This document shows positions 12,172 through 24,374 of a stretch of 64,000 nucleotides of DNA, in pieces. Under the pieces are notes generated by a model. The model was not told the origin of the DNA and ran no database searches. It saw only the letters and a list, made by a program, of their open reading frames with translations. The number at the start of each line of letters is the position of its first letter. Position 1 is the stretch's first letter. Origin of the DNA: Dipteris shenzhenensis. Taxonomy: Eukaryota > Polypodiophyta > Polypodiopsida > Gleicheniales. A program made the position numbers and the translations under genes. The DNA is taken from the NCBI GenBank assembly GCA_047967505.1, contig CM106541.1; one strand, 5' to 3'.

Positions 12172-14691
12172 CTATCCAATGCCCATCAATACACGACAAT
12201 ACTCAAACCGCTGACTAGGTAGACTCTTCGTCAGCATATCTGCAGGGTTATCATCTGTATGAACCTTGACAAGCTCTATGCGCTTGTCCTCAAGTACCTT
12301 CCTAATGAAATGGTACTTGACCTCAATGTGTTTGGTCTTTGCATGAAAGACCGGATTCCGTGCTAGCTGAATAGCACTCATGGAATCACTATGCAATGTC
12401 GATACACCTGTATGAATCCCCAAATCTCCCACTAGCCGATCAAGCCATATAGCCTCCTTGCAACCCTCTGTGGCTGCAACATACTCAGCCTCTGTGGTAG
12501 ACAAAGCAACGCACTTCTGTGCGCGAGACATCCACGACACTGCACCACCTGCAAAGGTGAACACATAACCAGAAGTGGATCTCCTACTATCCACATGCCC
12601 TGCATAGTCTGAATCTGTGTACCCAAGTACACGCATGTCTCCTTTACCAAAGCAGATGCACATCTCCTTGGTACCCTTCATGTACCTCATGATGCACTTA
12701 ACTGCCTCCCAATGCCTCTTTCCTGGATTAGCCATATACCGGCTAACAACTCCCACTGCAAATGCAATGTCTGGTCTAGTAGCTATCATAGCATACGTAA
12801 GACTCCCAACTGCTGATGCATAAGGAACCTTGGCCATCATGGCCCTCTCCTCATCTGATTTGGGACTATCTGTATGACTCAGTTTCACATATGGAGGCAA
12901 TGGAGTACTCACTGCCTTCCCCCCCTCCACATTGAAACGCTGCAATACTTTTGTAACATACTCTTTTTGTGAAAGCCAAAGGAGTTTCCTACTCCAATCA
13001 CGCATGATGTGCATACTAAGAATATGACCTGCAAGTCCCAAATCCTTCATATCAAAGGCCTCATGCAACTTGGCCTTTAATGCATCTAGCTCATAAGTAT
13101 TCTTGCTAGCCAATAGCATATCATCCACATATAGTGCCAAGATTATCAGGCTATTATCCTTAGCCCTTTTAGTGTAGAGGCAGTGATCAATTTCACTCCT
13201 TCTAAAACCCTAGGACCGAATGAAAGCATCAAACTTCTGATACCATTCTCTAGGTGCTTGCTTAAGACCATAGAGACTCTTCTTCAGCTTGCAAACTAAA
13301 TGCTCTTTGCCCTTTTCTTCAAAGCCTTCCGGCTGAACCATGTAAATTTCCTCATGCAAATCCCCATGCAAGAAAGCTGTCTTGACATCCATCTGCATAA
13401 GCTCCATATCCTCTATTGCCACTAGTCCAAGCATGCATCTAAGTGTGGTCATCTTCACAACCGGAGAGAATATCTCATCAAAGTCCACACCCTTCTCTTG
13501 CTTGAACCCTTTAGCAACCAAACGGGCCTTGTACCTAGGCACATCATCACCTGTGACCTTCATTTTGTAGACCCATTTACATGGCAATGCTTTCTTTCCA
13601 TGTGGCAAAGAAACCAAGTCCCAAGTCTTATTCTTCATAAGTGAACTCATCTCTGATTGCATAGCATACTCCCACTTGCGTTGATCATCACGCATCATAG
13701 CCTCTCTGTAGCAAGAAGGCTCCACGTAATCAGTAAGCATCACATAGTCTACCCCTGGAACAAACCTATCAGGCGGTCTAGACACTCTAGATGATCTTCT
13801 CAAGGGCATTTCAGCTTGCTGTCCCATTTGCATATCAGCCACATTTGGCTCATCATTTCCACCAATAGATGATCCATCATCTACCCTTGATTGTATACCT
13901 GTGGGAGTACTTGGTGGCACCATTTCTTGCACATTTGGTGCATGGACAACTTGCTGTCTATCAACATATGCAGGTGGATTCACATCCTGGAAAGTGATTC
14001 TCCTCATTTCCACATCCCTCATGGGTGCCTTATGCATCTTCTTCTCATTGAAGACCACATCATGGCTGCGTATGATCTTCTTTGCTTCTGGATCCCAGAG
14101 ACGATAGCCCATCTCTCCACTTTCACCATAACCCAGAAAGATGCATTTTCTAGACTTAGGATCTAGCTTTTTTCGAAGCTCTTTTGGCACATGTGCATAT
14201 GCCTCACACCCAAATATACGCAAATGAGAGTAAGAGGGCTTCTTGCCACTCCATGACTCTTCAGGAATACCACCATCCAAACTCTTACTAGGTGATCTAT
14301 TGATCACATGCACTGCAGTCTTCATTGCCTCAACCCAAAAACCACCAGAAAGACTTGCATTGGAAAGCATGCATTGCAACCTTTCTTGAATGGTACGGTT
14401 CATCTTTTCTGCAACTGGATTTTGCTCTGGAGTATGAGGGGATGTGAGCTCCCTCTTAATCCCACGTGTATCACAGAAATGCTGAAAGTCATGAGAGAGA
14501 TACTCTCCACCATTGTCAGTCCGTAGGCATTTAAGCGTTCTACCTGACTGATTCTCAACCAAGGCCAACCATTTCTGAAATACCTGGAACACATCACTCT
14601 TTCGAGCTATAGCATAAGCCCACACTTTCCTAGTTGCATCATCAATGAATGTCACATAGTAATCAGCCCCACCTAATGACCGTGTAGGCAT
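12172..14691 (-). pseudogene. copia pol of element A2, nearly intact
   Basis: Two long frames cover pol. The frame 13210-14691 holds the integrase core ([23 protein letters not shown]) and the first half of the reverse transcriptase. A TAG at about 13212 replaces a Gln or Glu codon (element A1 has GAG). The same frame continues to 12172 with YVDD (about 13125), the RNase H motif ALSTTEAEYVA and a complete C-terminus. Upstream, a 22-bp deletion at about 14705 breaks the link to the GAG-pre-integrase segment. RNase H is complete here, unlike in element A1. Confidence 0.9.
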
Positions 14692-16214
14692 GGGACCACA
14701 TACGTCTGAAACTCTTTCTTTCCCCTTCTTTTATGGGCTGATTTAGTCTGCTTCCCATAGAGACAATGCTCACAAAATTCAAAATCAGAGAAACTCAAAT
14801 GCGGTACATAACCCAAACGGCATAAGAGTTTCATTCCATTCTGGCTCATGTGCCCCAACCTGCAATGCCACAAAGAAGTGCTTGGCTGCTCGGTTATTGC
14901 AACAACATGATCAAATACCCCTGATACATGTAAGGGATACAAAGTCCCACACTTGGCACCCCTGGCCAAAAGCATAGAGCCCTTCTGAATTTTCCAACTT
15001 TGAAAGCCAAAAGTGGTGTGAAAACCAGCATCATCTAGCTGACCCACTGAAATAAGACTCTTGGTCAGCTTAGGCACATGTCTCACATGTTTCAAAACAA
15101 ATGCAGACCCATTTGCAAAAGAAAACTTTATGTCACCTGCTCCCACTATGTCACATGCATAGTCATTTCCAAGATGCACACAACCTGTCTTTCCACTATC
15201 ATAAGTAGAGAACCATTCCCTATGGGGAGTAACATGGAATGAAGCACCAGAATCCAAAATCCAATCGTGGGAATATGCATCATCTGAAGTGGTAAGCAAC
15301 TCTGCAGATAAAGTAGACATGAAGAGAACATCATTGTCACTATCATGTGTGACTGCATTGATCTCCTCGATCTTCACTTTTCCTTTGTCCTCCCTTGGAC
15401 TCTCTTCCTTTTGATTTGCACCCCAATTTGCATTCTTTTTCTTATCCTTTTCCTCTCTTTTCAGCTTGTAGCAATCCTTTTTCATATGGCCCTTCTTGCC
15501 ACAGTGGTAACACTCAATGTTTCGTGCCCTGGATTTGCTACGAGACTTCCCTCTTTATTGGGACTTCCCCCTGAACTGTGATCTGCCCCTTTGCACATTT
15601 AAGGCTGCATCCTGCTTGTTGCCATCCATAGACTTCCGTCTAATCTCCTCGGCCAACAAGCTACCCACAACATCATCAAATTTCAGTACTCCACCAGGTG
15701 CAGAGTTACTGACAGCTGTACGGAAGGTATCCCATGAGGATGGCAATGAACATAAGAGAAATATTGCCTTAGTCTCCGCATCAAAATTCATTTTCTGAGC
15801 CTGAAGCTGGCTGAAAATAATATTGAATTCATTCAAGTGAGAAGCAATGGAGACCCCTTCCTTCATCTGCAGCTCAAACAACCTCTTCATGAGGTAAACT
15901 TTATTAGAGGTAGTTTCCTTCTCATAAGTGGCACACAGTTTCTTCCACAAATCTTCCGTAGTCTGCTCATTTACTACTGTGAAATAAACTGACTCTGCAA
16001 GATGAAGTCTAATAGTAGACTTTGCTAATGCATCCAACTCATTCCAATCATCCTCAGACATATCCGCAGGCTTAGCTTCAATCCCTGCCAAGGGTTTAAT
16101 CTGCTTCTTTTGAATAAGCACATCCCTTATTTGTTCTTTCCACAAAGAAAAGTTTGTCCCATCAAACTTTTTAATGCTGAAAAACTCCTTTTCAGACATG
16201 GAAGAGGATGCCAT
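14673..16214 (-). pseudogene. copia gag, zinc knuckle and protease of element A2
   Basis: Gag starts at the ATG at 16212-16214 (MASSSMSEKEFF) and runs to a TAA at 15555-15557, a single base change from the Gln/Glu codons in element A1. After the stop the same frame resumes with an intact CCHC knuckle (CYHCGKKGHMKKDC), the protease motif WILDSGASFH and the GAG-pre-integrase finger (HCRLGHMS, CEHC), up to the 22-bp deletion near 14705. Gag is of the UBN2 type and builds the capsid; the protease would process Gag-Pol. Confidence 0.9.
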
Positions 16215-17639
16215 GATGCAAATAAAGCAAAATCCCAAATGCTAGTGCCTGCAAGAGAGAATCACAACAAATACCAGGTGCACCCAAATGTGTATGCCAC
16301 AATAGAGTGAAATATCACCAAAACTCAAAGCTCAAAGCATCAAAAGATGCATCTGACTCATGTGCATATACTATGCATCCATATGAGCAAATCTGACCCA
16401 AAAGAAAATGCCAATAAGTGCCAAATGACTCAAGCATAAACATCATCCACTGGCATATGCATCAATTATATCTCATCCAAGAGAGCATAGCACTATCAGT
16501 GCATCACCAACAATGTGTCAAAGCTGTCCCTCAGCATAAAATAGCATCCATGTGCAAAGCGTCCATAAAAAATAGCATCCCACAAGGCAATTTGGGCCTA
16601 TCAGCGCATCCAACAAGGACCGCAATGCATCCAAATGGCCTATAAATCATCCGTTGCAACCCAATGCATACCACGAATGAGCGCACACTGCTCAAACTGC
16701 AACCAGAGTGATCTGCATAAGGTATGCTCAAGAAATCATAGTCCCACGGTAATGAGCGCTACTGAAAATAGAACCTGAGATGCTTCAAAACATGGGCGCC
16801 ATTGCATAATCGGACTCAGCATGAAAATCTGCAAATATCTCTCTTCTGCCAGAACTCCAAAATCCCAACCGATGAGTGAGAAATGGGAGTCCACACTTAT
16901 CCACTGCCATGTGGCATAAATCTAAGGTTTCAAAACCTTAGTATGAAAAATGCATAACAGAGAGACGAAATCGAATACACAGAGATTTATAACTCTGAAA
17001 ATCCTCCACCGAATCACGCAAGAACTGATAGGTAGGGGTTTTTGGGCGTCTGGAACGCAATGGGACAGACGGTTTTGGAAACCGTGGTCTCAATCACTGG
17101 GTCCAACACACGGACTGAAAAACGTTTTTTGAAACAGAGCTGTTTGTAAACTCCACCGGAGTGCGAATGATGAGCAACATAGAAGTTTTAGGACCTCTTG
17201 AGTCCACCGGAACTGACAGATCTGCAAATGGTTGCTCCAAACTTGAGTTCCAACACCCGGGCAAAAAACGCAGGAACTGACACAGTGAGTCAGAAATCCA
17301 CTGAAATGATCCCAGATTCAAGAATGGAGGTGTTTCCAAGCTCTTGAAGTAATGTGGACACCAAAAGCAAGCAATAGTTGCCTCTACAAGTCAATATGGA
17401 GTCTCTGTCATCGAACGGAACAGGGAAAAGCTCAAAAAACGACTTTTTCTTTGAAAGCTCTTAACAGGCTCTCAAAACCACTTCGCAAAGCCAAAGTGAC
17501 TTTTCCAAAGGTTTCTCCAAGGTCTCTGCACACTCGGATGCAAGTAAAGTCACCCACAATGCTTCCCACAGAGCTTCTCCTTCCTCCCACAGAGCTGCTG
17601 AGCTTCCAGCATTCACGCACGCTTAGCTAGATCACTCGG

Positions 17640-17651
17640 GCTCTGATACCA
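17640..17651 (-). other. Primer-binding site of element A2
   Basis: On the minus strand this reads TGGTATCAGAGC, a perfect match to the initiator tRNA-Met primer site, two bases from the 5' LTR. Confidence 0.95.
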
Positions 17652-17653
17652 GT

Positions 17654-17826
17654 TGAGAGTGCTCTCAACGGAAGCAAGAACGGAAGAAGGAGAGAGAGAG
17701 AGACAGAGAGCCACATAAGTTTTGGTGGGTGTAGAACCACCCTAATCTTCTTTTTCATTCATTTATATATGTGTTTGAGTATTGTACATAACTAGGGTAA
17801 AGGCACAGTGACCTTTAACCCCCACA
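17654..17826 (-). repeat. 5' LTR of element A2
   Basis: This 173-bp LTR has the TATA box (TATATAAAT on the minus strand, near 17761-17769) and TG...CA ends. The right target duplication TTACA follows at 17827-17831. Confidence 0.95.
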
Positions 17827-17831
17827 TTACA

Positions 17832-20510
17832 AATACAAATGCAACAATTCGTGAGACACTGAAAACAAGTGTTGGTCCCCATATCTCAAAATCTCAGCTC
17901 ATTCCCTATAAGTAGATCCCAAAAACATGCGTGAGGACCCTCAATGCCATGAGAGTTTCCTAGAAGCCCCTATTGAAGTAACAACTTCTAGGACTTCGTG
18001 CCTAGAGTGAGTCCTCTAATGAGGAGTTTATGCTAAAGGTCACTCTTTTACATCTCTAAGTCAATGATGCTAAGACCTCCTATCATTGGAAGGATCACCA
18101 TTTTCCAAGCGACTGTGCAGAGGTGTTGCATGTGCCATTCAAGCTTGCCTAAAGGAAGTTTCAAACCAATATCATGATTGATATGGAAGCACCAACATGA
18201 TGTGATGTACCAAGTTATGGACAAGAGAACATGGTTCACCACAATAGCTCTATTGGGCTAGAGACAAACCTCATTAAGCTCCAATAAGGAAGCTTTGAGT
18301 GCACACTCTCTAACTAAGATCAACCCCCATGTCAAAACTTTCTTTGATGCATCGTGGAAGCCAATTGATTTGTTCTAGGCTATCTTGTCTACAATTGCTT
18401 AGCAATATACCTCTAATTGGTGCCTAATCCACTATAGAATTGTAGTTGTGCCCCTTCACATAAAGGGTCATGTCATCTTGAAACTCTAAGTATCCAAGAG
18501 CTATTGGATCAACAAGTGAATCCTAACCAAGCTGACCTCCTAGGAATTGAGGAAGTAACCCAATATCTAAGCCACAAACAAGAATAGAAAAGGGACCAAG
18601 AAGAGGGAGGGACCTCCCCCATGTGACCTCCTAGGATCTCCCAACACCTAAGCCACAAACAAGAATAGAAGAGGGGCCAAGGAGAGTGGGAGAGGTAGAG
18701 CACCTTCCCCATGTGACCTGATGAAATTAACATCCTGAAATCAACATCTAGATAGAGTTGCCTACACAAAGAGCTAAGATCTTGCATACCCACTATTCGA
18801 GAATCCCAATCCTCCTGGTCCCCTTACCAATCCACCATGTTGTATGCCCACTTGATATCCAAGAGGGATCACAAGGAACTAAGAGTCCCGACATGCCTAC
18901 TCAATGACTTGCTAAAAACTAAAGATATTGTCCAAAACTCTCCTCTCCAAGGGAAAGCTTGTCCGTAAGTCATTAATGATGCTAAGGAGGTGACTACTAC
19001 AAGCCCAGGACCTTGGCCAAGATCTTGTATGCAATATCCAATAAAATGATAGGGCAAATGCTTCTCTTATCTCCCAAGTAAATCCATGAGGAATGCACAA
19101 TTGCCGTGAGTCAAAAATCTTCTAAAAGCCAAACACAATGGGGTGCCTAGGTGCTCCTTGAAAAGTGTAGAAGAACAAGGAAAGGCCATCTTCCCTTAGG
19201 CATTTTTGCACGAGGAGGCCTTGAGGACAAAAAACTCCAAATCAATGTGAAGGGGTTCTCCAACTGGCTCACCGTGTGCAAAGAAACCCCCAAGTAGATG
19301 TGGGCCCATACATCCTCCTTGGCTGCCCTAATGCCTCCTTAGTTGCCTCACCTATAGAGTCTTCTCCTTTGTACTGAATAGCTTGAAGTGGGGTGTAGAC
19401 CTCTAAGATCAAAGTGTTGTAGCTGCACACATTGCAAACCAACTAAATGTGGGCTCATAGTCTAGAAAAACTACCTCATTATCATGTTTCACTACTACAC
19501 TCAATGATCCCATGAAGTATGGTACAAGTATGTAACCTATCTGGCCTCAATCTCTTGCAAGATCAAGCAGGCACACTCATATCTATTTGCCAGCCAATGC
19601 GAGACGAGCTCTTGCTTTCTTAGCCTTTGAATGGTGGATGCAAAATCTGATTGGATGACCTCTTCCTCTCTTGAAGAACATGCCTATGCCTAAGGGCCTA
19701 AAAGTGTAGCTCTACATTACTCCTATGAATGGCCTTTGTATCCAACATGCACAATTAACTTGTGGGTAAATGTCCCCTACAAGCCAAATCTATGCAATGA
19801 CTTATTGTACTTTGTCCTCTTGGTAAAGAGCATACAAGATACTTACATCTCTCTATGGGAGCCCTTGGCATCTTTAGGTATAGAACAATGGGGAGTGATT
19901 GGACATTGTCATGCTTGGAAAAATGCTTGTGGACCCTCCTATATGCAGAACCTAATCACCAACCTAGAACCAATTCAATTTTCCCTAAGAGCATCATGGC
20001 ATTGCAACACAAAGGCAACTGGATAAAGGAGAAATGGAGGCTACTCAGTAGATCCCATCAAGCTCAAGCTCCCATCAAGCATCTCGATCTTTAAGAGTGA
20101 AAATGAGTTGCTCTCACATGCCTTCTCTACCTCCTCTCTATTGCAAGCATGATTGAGAAAGAATCTACTCACAAAGAGCCAAGATAATCTAAAATCAACT
20201 GCATGCTTATGCAGAGCCTTCACAGTTCTAAACTTTGTCAAAAGCAAAAAGCCTAGTCAACGAGCTATTGCAAAAGAGGACTCTCTACTATGTGTCGGCA
20301 TGCTAGTGCATATACAAATCTCTAGCTTGACATCCTCCATATGCCCATCCATACCATATTGCCCATCAAAGGCCCTAATAAGCTCCCCCCTGATCAAAGC
20401 CCTCAAGGCTAGGGCTTGTCCAATGGAAATGCATATTGCCCCAGTCCTTCCTACCATTGGAGACAAAATCTTGGGCCCACAACCTATGAGCAAGTGTCTA
20501 CATCTTTTGG
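17832..20510 (-). mobile_element. Old, heavily decayed LINE
   Basis: Read on the minus strand, remnants appear in LINE order. At about 20500-20257 is an endonuclease-like segment (GAICISIG ... SMPTHSRESSF, matching the usual GGxAICIxP ... YAPNxSRER pattern). At about 19080-18790 are reverse transcriptase block remnants (CPIILLDIAYKILAKVL, ERRVLDNIFSF, LDIKWAYNMVDW). At 18100-18048 is a GGLSIIDLE motif, which follows the palm in plant LINEs. Frames are broken every 30-60 codons. Boundaries are approximate; the right end near 20510 may miss the start of ORF2. Confidence 0.65.
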
Positions 20511-20593
20511 TATTGTTGCGAAGAACATACGCTCTTGAACAATCAAAACATCCACTGAACTACCCACAAGGGCGCGTTGCACCTCCTATATGT

Positions 20594-20845
20594 AGCTATT
20601 CATGCACATGGTCATCGTGAAAACCATGCATATTCCACCTCAAAACTATCCACCCTCATAGAGGGGAAGGAGGGTGGTGGAAAACAGTGCCCTCTCAGTG
20701 CTAGAAGATCATGACAAAAGCTTTGAGCAACCTCCCGTAGTAGGTGTTTTGGACTATTCATGAACATGGCCATAAAAACCATATGCATTCCAACTCAATA
20801 TTATCCAACTCAATGAAGGGAGGAAGGGGGTGGAAAACAATGCCT
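20594..20845. repeat. Diverged direct duplication, about 158-bp period
   Basis: The segment from CTATTCATGCACATGG (about 20596) to GGAAAACAGTGCC (20692) recurs from about 20754 to 20843 with many changes. Nothing else is recognisable between 20510 and 21230. Confidence 0.6.
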
Positions 20846-21433
20846 TGTGGAGCTAGAATCCTACCTTAGCAACCAACATCAGCAGAGGATTTTGAGGGTG
20901 GATAGTCCCAATCTACCCTTTGCCTTGAGAGGCCACCACTACCTACAAGGGCAATATGTGCCATTTGGTGAGGCCTGGGGGATCCACTCTAAGGTTAATC
21001 ATCAAATATGCCCATACTTGGCATGTATGGGGAGAGTCATGATCCACATGGCATGCTCCACCACTCCCATCCATCATCCCATGATGGTTCCTTCAAAACC
21101 AATCAAAAGTCTATGGGGATGACTTATCATCTCTTGCTATTCTTATAAATAACAAACCCTCACTTTCATGGGCCTTAGTACACCCCCTTTCCTATAGAGA
21201 ACACAACTAATTGAGATCTCTAGATAGTGGGGGGAGCTAGGGGGGAGCATCTTCTTCGATTGCAAGGGAAGAAGCATCTTGACCTTTGGGTGGATGGAAA
21301 CTTGTATCCTTTAGACCTTGCCACCCAAAAGAGTCCTCCTTTTCATACAGTGCATGATGTTGTTCCGTTTGTTGGCAAGGGACATGCTCGATTGCTCGGT
21401 TATTGCAATTGATTGAACCATTCTCAGACATTG

Positions 21434-23935
21434 GCTATGCAAGCAAGCGAGGTACAGAGAGCCCAAGTAGAAGAACTTGCACATTTGTGAAATATTACTA
21501 TTGTGGTAATGCATAATAGTATGCAGGATCTCCAATTGCAAAACAAAGAACTTAGTGACAAAGCACATGCACTGGACTTGGAGCGACATGAATTGGAAGA
21601 ATCAATACAGAAGCTTGCTGAAAGCAAACAAGATTTGGAAAGGTCTATCTATGGCCAAGTTCAACGTGCTGTGGAGAAGGAACGAGAGAAGTCGATAGAA
21701 CAAGTACAAAAGTTAAAGGGAACACCTTTGGGACTGAAGGAGAGGAAAAGACAATTGCAATCTATGGATGCATTGTCAACCAATAGTGGTGCCCAAAAGA
21801 GGAGAATACAAGCTGCAAGGTTAGTTCCCCAAATTTTCAATGAAATTTCTTACCCCAAAATATTTGTGGTGTTGCATTCTTTCCACTAAGACTCATTTGT
21901 ACTCTACTTTAGGAATTTCATGGAGGATGTGATGGGAACAATGGAAATGGATGATAGTGATCCTTCATTTGTTCTAAGAAGTTTAATAAAGCCAAGTGAT
22001 GTCATGGAAGTGTTGAAGGACCCTAGATAAAAAGGGCTACGTAAACAAGTTGCTAGAGAGGTAATGAAGGATTTCAAGGGCCTCGTCCAAGCAAAGGAGG
22101 TGCTTGGAGCTTGTGCTGCCACTGGTGTAAGTCGTGAAGCTTACAACTCTGTTTTTAAAATTTTCAAGTCCGCTATGGAGGAAAAGTATAAGATATCTAC
22201 AATGCCATTGCCAACACCATGGTCTGTAAGGCTTGCACATCAAGAAACAAACCAATGTGCTAGAGAAAAGCTTGGAGGATACCATTGTGTAAGTGGCACA
22301 ATGACTTGGAAGAGTAAAAAGAAATCTGGCATCCAAACATTTGAGATGAATGCTTTCAATAATGTTTACGTGGATGTAGAGAATTTGCAGAGAGCCATGG
22401 TCAAATTCTAAGGGATGAGAGAAGAAGGTAAGAGAAATTCCCTCTTTACATTCAACTTTATTTCTTTTGATTTCTATATCCTTACTGAATTTCTCTTTCA
22501 TTGTACAGATGTCAAGCTAGTATTTGTTATAAAAATGGATGAAGCTTAGTTGGTAAAAGAGCACAAGCTAGAGAGGGTGAGCATTTGTATTATGAATTAC
22601 ACCTTGCATTTTGCTCAAGGGGATGAGGAAGTTGAGCAAGGTTTCTCACTCCAATCTAAGAAGGACATATGGTGGCTTGCAGCCTTTGAGACCCCAAAGG
22701 AGTGCCACGAGACATTGAAGTGGGTTTTGGAGAGAACCAGCATCTCGTCGATTATTAGAAGATAAGAGGCATGGCAAACATTAATTGTGGATGGGCATGG
22801 AACATTTCAAGTTAAATGGCATCTAGCTGGTGATTTGAGGACCCTCAAGTGCTTGTATGGTTGTGATACAGGTGCAGATGCAAAATGGACATGCTTGTAT
22901 TGCACCCACTCTCAAAAGATGCAAAAGGGAAGCCTACAGTGGGAAAATGGCATCCTTTCTTCTTGCAACCAAAGTGTAGCCCCTAATCATCACACAGAAA
23001 GGATCCTAAGTGGGACCCCATTCTACCAATTCCATTGGAGCGGGTACACATGTGTACTTTGCATGCTAAACTACGTATACTTGATAAGTTACTCTATCTC
23101 CATCTAGTTTATGCTTGGAATTTGAGGCCATAGCAAGTATCTGCACAATGCATTGCAAAAGCTGAAGAGCTACTCTCACTAATGGGACTTCATGGAGGCA
23201 ATGTGAAGCTTAAGAAGGGCAAGAAACAATCAGGAAAGACACAAAATCTTCCTGCTAAAGTGTCCATGGGTGGAGGAAAGGCAAGGAGGTCCTTGTCCAA
23301 CCACAATGCTGATAAAGAAAAACATACATTGGCTTAAAGCACCCTAGGTTGGGAGTACTGGAAAGATTTGTGTGAGTGCACCACAAATCAAGCTTCACAT
23401 CTACGAATTGCTACTTTGAGAGCAAAACTGTGGACAAGGCTTGATGCATTTATAAAGTTGCTTAGACAAGGTCAAACAGATGAGCTTTATTATGAGAGAT
23501 TCAGGACAGCATTGGGAGAATTCATATCATTGATGGTAGAAGCATGGGGGGAGCCACATATTACACATTACATGGTAATCCTCCTTAGGTTGAAATTTTA
23601 CTTGAGTCAGTTTATGTCTCTAATATAATGTTTTTCTTTACAGCATATTCTTTACGCACATGCACCATGTTTTGTGGAGCAATGGGACCCTCTGTCCATT
23701 TGGAATACTCAAGGAATGGAGAAATCACACTACAGAGCAAAGGCAACATACCTCAAGAATACAAGGCATGGGGGTGGTATCGCGCGAAGCAATGCACTAC
23801 ACGAAATGTTCGATTGGTTTTATAGATGTCTAGAGGCCAAGACTCTCAAGCGCGATAAGGTAGAGGTCTCAAGTCTCACAAAAGCGGTTCAACATGTCAA
23901 GAAGACAAGGAGATGTGCTGCTTAGAAGTCCTCAA
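21434..23935 (+). pseudogene. Decayed multi-exon transposase-like gene
   Basis: Four exons with GT-AG borders fit together: to 21819, 21913-22437, 22509-23574 and 23644-23924. Exon 1 encodes a coiled coil rich in Glu, Gln and Leu. Exon 3 has a block with IVDGHG, AGDLRTLKCLYGCDTG and a CLYC pair. The exon 3-4 junction gives HYM-HILYAHAPCFVEQW, followed by a conserved-looking GMEKSHYRAK. This Asp ... Cys-Cys ... His ... Glu-Lys layout resembles long, poorly characterised transposase-like proteins of eukaryotes, perhaps with an RNase H-fold core, but I cannot name the family. At least six in-frame stops (TAA and TAG) and one shift at about 23030 show decay. An AATAAA lies at 24031-24036. The splice joins keep the frame, so the exon model is fairly sure even though the family is not. 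Confidence 0.5.
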
Positions 23936-24030
23936 CAGGGAGCCAAGGGGTTGCGCTTTGGTTGCAAACGTAGAGTCAGACAAGGGAGCCGTTGGGTCCT
24001 AAGAGAGCCCCAAATGTAAAATGTTTGATG

Positions 24031-24036
24031 AATAAA
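24031..24036 (+). terminator. Poly(A) signal AATAAA
   Basis: It lies about 110 bp after the end of the transposase-like frame and before the next gene's TATA box. Confidence 0.45.
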
Positions 24037-24260
24037 GTTAACACTATTTTGAGTCAATTATAGATTCCAAAATTCACAAATTTGTTTGGAAATTGCAGAA
24101 TTGCATGTGCGACCTGGCAGGGCGGAGGGGTGAGTGGGTTGGGAGGGAGGGTGGTGAAGATTAAGTATTACTGAACTGGTGACAAAACACTAGGAGGGGA
24201 GGAGGTGCACTCAAAAAACCCTAATTTAAAAGAAAAACCCTAAAGTGCTTTAAAAAAGAC

Positions 24261-24268
24261 TATATAAA
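24261..24268 (+). promoter_or_regulatory. TATA box of the H3-like gene
   Basis: TATATAAA stands 114 bp upstream of the ATG at 24375, with AAGTGCTTT and AAAGCACTT as inverted repeats on either side of it (about 24243-24274). Confidence 0.5.
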
Positions 24269-24374
24269 GCACTTCAAAATCCTAAAATCCCTCATTTCTA
24301 TGGCATGAGTTAAACAAACTGCTAGACCCACTGGACGTTGTTTAGATGCTACCCATTGTCCTCCTCACAACGCC

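Larger units (their letters stand above)
11944..17826 (-). mobile_element. Complete Ty1/copia element A2 with TTACA duplication
   Basis: The element reads right to left. Its two LTRs (17654-17826 and 11944-12118) differ by four substitutions and one GA unit over about 173 bp, so it inserted recently compared with its neighbours. The 5-bp target duplication TTACA flanks it exactly at 11939-11943 and 17827-17831. Order on the minus strand: 5' LTR, tRNA-Met primer site, leader, gag, protease, integrase, reverse transcriptase, RNase H, polypurine tract, 3' LTR. Coding damage is light: one TAA in gag, a 22-bp deletion between the pre-integrase and integrase parts, and one TAG before the reverse transcriptase YVDD. 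It faces element A1 tail to tail with only 42 bp between them. Confidence 0.95.
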
